From NCBI RefSeq assembly GCF_001435345.1, contig NZ_AZGO01000055.1:39953-82683 (forward strand): a stretch of DNA of 42,731 nt, written 5' to 3'. Below the pieces are notes generated by a model. That model saw only the letters and a list, made by a program, of their open reading frames with translations, searched no databases and was not told the DNA's origin. The translations under genes and the position numbers were made by a program. Of this stretch, positions 42,400 to 42,731 are shown piece by piece. The stretch is from Limosilactobacillus pontis DSM 8475 (lineage in GTDB: Bacteria > Bacillota > Bacilli > Lactobacillales > Lactobacillaceae). Each line of letters starts with the position of its first letter. Position 1 is the stretch's first letter.

Positions 42400-42731
42400 A
42401 AAATAGCATCATTTTCGTAAAACCCCCGTGTCTGTTTCTAATCTAACAGAGCACCGCAAATGGTAACAGGTATTTACTAGTTTGACGGAACGCCTAATCG
42501 AACGTTAATATCCCATTTTAAGTAGACAAATATTAGTAAAATTAAAAATTATAGCGCTTTCTTTTAGAAATTAAACTTGTCTTGTAAAGAAACGATAAGT
42601 GAAAACTGTCAAACAACCTGGGAAATAAGCTTCTCGGTGCCCTGTACGGCTAGTCTAGAGCGGAGGCTGACGCTGGAGGCGTCGGCCTTCGTTCGTAGTC
42701 AAATAGACTTGCTACGCTGCGCTAGACGCTA
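42400..42731. other. Gene-free right end of the window
   Basis: No ORF with a ribosome site, tRNA or known RNA is recognised. Positions 42400-42600 are AT-rich, with a cre-like core. From about 42640 the sequence is GC-rich and foldable (GGCTGACGC/GGCGTCGGCC stem near 42665-42690) and runs off the window. Confidence 0.4.

Noticed and set aside
1-42731. CRISPR array, prophage, insertion sequence or tRNA gene
   Set aside because: No regularly spaced repeats, transposase or phage-like ORFs, or cloverleaf sequences were seen on either strand.

Overview
The window looks like chromosomal DNA of a GC-rich, heterofermentative lactobacillus (Lactobacillaceae, probably a Limosilactobacillus-type species). 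This rests on gene content and order: the rpmG-secE-nusG / rplK-rplA / rplJ-rplL blocks, the dnaX-ybaB-recR-yaaL-tmk-darA-holB-yabA-rsmI replication operon, a bifunctional AdhE, class Ib nrdHEF, L1/L10 leaders and a T-box. No tRNA or rRNA gene, phage, plasmid, insertion sequence or CRISPR array was recognised. The species call is inference.

Layout. 1-3320 (minus): tRNA t6A genes tsaB-rimI-tsaD, preceded by a frameshifted Fic gene and its small partner. 3366-4500: galE. 4557-9354: a polyphosphate operon with two exopolyphosphatase-type genes flanking ppk. 9366-14292: a c-di-GMP/exopolysaccharide locus. On the minus strand it has an IcaA/PgaC-like glycosyltransferase, a small membrane partner and a membrane-anchored degenerate EAL protein. 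Divergently on the plus strand it has a broken GGDEF gene and an apparently intact EAL gene. 14299-21434 (minus): acyl-ACP thioesterase, then the replication/repair operon up to dnaX. 21580-22267: SRP RNA and tadA. 22379-26146 (plus): NrdR-type operators and nrdH-nrdE-nrdF, with nrdF carrying a frameshift. 26287-29671 (plus): adhE with two Rex-like sites, then mscL. 29676-31433 (minus): a PadR/DUF1700/DUF4097 envelope module. 31447-32698: a polytopic membrane protein gene under a cre-like site, beside the remnant of a plus-strand membrane gene. 33083-34170: a zinc alcohol dehydrogenase. 34180-35340: rplJ-rplL with L10 leader. 35514-37781: a PLP aminotransferase and a prolyl aminopeptidase. 37833-39158 (plus): an isoleucine-type T-box in front of a 27-residue ORF and a hydratase-family gene. 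39163-41673: rplK-rplA, nusG, secE, rpmG. 41683-42276: a SigH/ComX-like sigma factor. 42277-42731 has no gene I can support.

How it fits together. Most of the window is housekeeping: replication, translation, deoxynucleotide synthesis and redox disposal through AdhE. The accessory parts are the c-di-GMP/EPS locus, the polyphosphate operon, the PadR module, the DUF5692-like gene and the T-box transcription unit. Three genes (fic, the GGDEF gene, nrdF) carry frame-disrupting changes. The nrdF change is surprising because the enzyme is needed for aerobic deoxynucleotide synthesis, so it may be a base-call error. The most unusual signals are: an Ile-specific T-box serving a hydratase-family gene and a tiny ORF; two copies of a roughly 100-nt structured element in the 3' UTRs of unrelated genes; and an EPS synthase linked to a catalytically degenerate, membrane-tethered EAL domain.
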